Source of the DNA: Burkholderia ambifaria AMMD
GTDB lineage: Bacteria > Pseudomonadota > Gammaproteobacteria > Burkholderiales > Burkholderiaceae
DNA length: 64,000 bases
NCBI RefSeq assembly: GCF_000203915.1
Contig: NC_008392.1
Coordinates: 248,001-312,000, forward strand
Reading direction: 5' to 3'
Shown here one piece after another: positions 63,541 to 64,000 of the stretch. How positions within the stretch are numbered: the first letter of the stretch is position 1; each line of letters starts with the position of its first letter. A program made the translations under genes and the position numbers. The notes under the pieces were generated by a model. That model ran no database searches, was not told where the DNA came from, and was given only the letters and a program-made list of their open reading frames with translations.

Positions 63541-64000
63541 CTACAGCACGGACGGCGGCACGCCCGCGACGATCGCGGCCGCGATCGCGATGTCGTCGGC
63601 AAGCGGCCGGTCGTCGTGATACGCGGGCACACGTTCGCGCACCTGTCGCCACAGCGCATCGGTCGACGCGGCACGCGCCGCTCCGTTCGCCTGCAAATCG
63701 TAGGCCTGCGCGGCGGCCAGCAGCTCGATCGCGAGCACGCGCGTCGTATTCTCGATGATGTCGAGCGCCTTCAGCGCGGCAGGCGTCGCGTGGCACAGAT
63801 GATCTTCCTGCAGCCCCGACGTAATGCCGCCGTCGAGGCTCGCCGGTGCCGCGAGCCGCTGATTCTGCGCGACGAGCGCGACCGCCGTGTACTGCGCGAT
63901 CATGAAGCCCGAACACGTGCCGCCGGGCGCCGCGAGAAACGCCGGCAACCCGCTCACGAGCGGATTGACGAGACGGTCCAGACGCCGCTCGGCGATGGCC
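63541..64000 (-). CDS. hutH: Histidine ammonia-lyase (hutH), C-terminal part, cut by the window edge
   Basis: The last 153 codons of an aromatic amino acid ammonia-lyase are visible; the start lies beyond the right edge. It contains GLPAFLAAPGGTCSGFM, then LVAQNQRLAAPAS, QEDHLCHATPAAL and ENTTRVLAIELLAAAQAYDL, typical of the HAL/PAL C-terminal helical region. The MIO-forming Ala-Ser-Gly is outside the window. Location next to hutC supports histidine degradation (histidine to urocanate), but other family members (PAL/TAL) are not excluded. Confidence 0.78.
   Translation of the reverse strand, partial: AIAERRLDRLVNPLVSGLPAFLAAPGGTCSGFMIAQYTAVALVAQNQRLAAPASLDGGITSGLQEDHLCHATPAALKALDIIENTTRVLAIELLAAAQAYDLQANGAARAASTDALWRQVRERVPAYHDDRPLADDIAIAAAIVAGVPPSVL

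Noticed and set aside
1..64000. CRISPR arrays, tRNA/rRNA genes, insertion sequences
   Set aside because: Looked for regularly spaced repeats, cloverleaf-type sequences and transposase-like proteins; none noticed by eye.

Overview
The window looks like a Burkholderia chromosome segment, most likely from the Burkholderia cepacia complex. It has very high G+C, strong GC bias at third codon positions, many LysR/AraC regulators, a DUF3331-type gene, and many gene families typical of that group. The replicon cannot be told from the sequence. I saw no rRNA, tRNA, insertion sequence or CRISPR array. Genes cut by the window edges are a DMSP-lyase-like cupin gene (left) and a histidine ammonia-lyase-like gene (right).

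Layout. 1-5.3 kb: cupin gene end, membrane transhydrogenase pntA-pntB, an extended-SDR reductase. 5.4-15.8 kb: AraC regulator, acyl-CoA ligase, second AraC regulator, a two-component system (response regulator then sensor kinase, stop and start overlapping), LysR regulator, NmrA-like reductase and a divergent MocR/PdxR-type regulator. 16-22.6 kb: a peroxide/aldehyde stress region with two Ohr paralogues, a bestrophin-like channel, a DHA2 drug exporter, an AhpD-like protein, a periplasmic cupin, and a decayed formaldehyde-detoxification operon (FrmR/CsoR-like operators, possible frmR remnant, clear adhC 3' remnant, intact gfa). 22.8-26.7 kb: an islet of very small genes, nearly all with good ribosome binding sites, containing a cold-shock protein and a ribosomal protein S21 paralogue.

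26.8-34.7 kb: an operon on the minus strand reading YcaC-like hydrolase, XapX peptide, amidohydrolase, DoxX, then a strong hairpin and a DUF1275 protein. Divergent from it are a second XapX gene and a LysR gene, followed by a winged-helix/ATPase regulator. 34.8-45.6 kb: two related alpha/beta hydrolases (one with a Tat signal), a DUF3331 protein, a three-gene molybdenum hydroxylase operon (triheme cytochrome c, 2Fe-2S subunit, molybdopterin subunit), LysR regulator, MFS exporter and an Old Yellow Enzyme.

45.7-57.2 kb: an HD-fold protein that lacks its HD dyad, a second amidohydrolase, a large winged-helix/ATPase regulator paralogous to the one at 33 kb, AraC regulator, exported metallo-hydrolase with divergent LysR regulator, and an exported VOC protein coupled to an outer-membrane porin. 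57.4-64 kb: an HD phosphohydrolase-like protein, a patatin, a 1151-residue zinc-ribbon/cyclase/ATPase/TPR protein and a histidine-utilisation pair (hutH end, hutC).

The most interesting points are the truncated formaldehyde operon that kept its operators and gfa, the amidohydrolase-centred operon and its paralogous second locus with a probable pseudoenzyme, a hydrolase gene with two plausible translation starts giving exported and cytosolic forms, and a 43-bp repeat present in two intergenic gaps.
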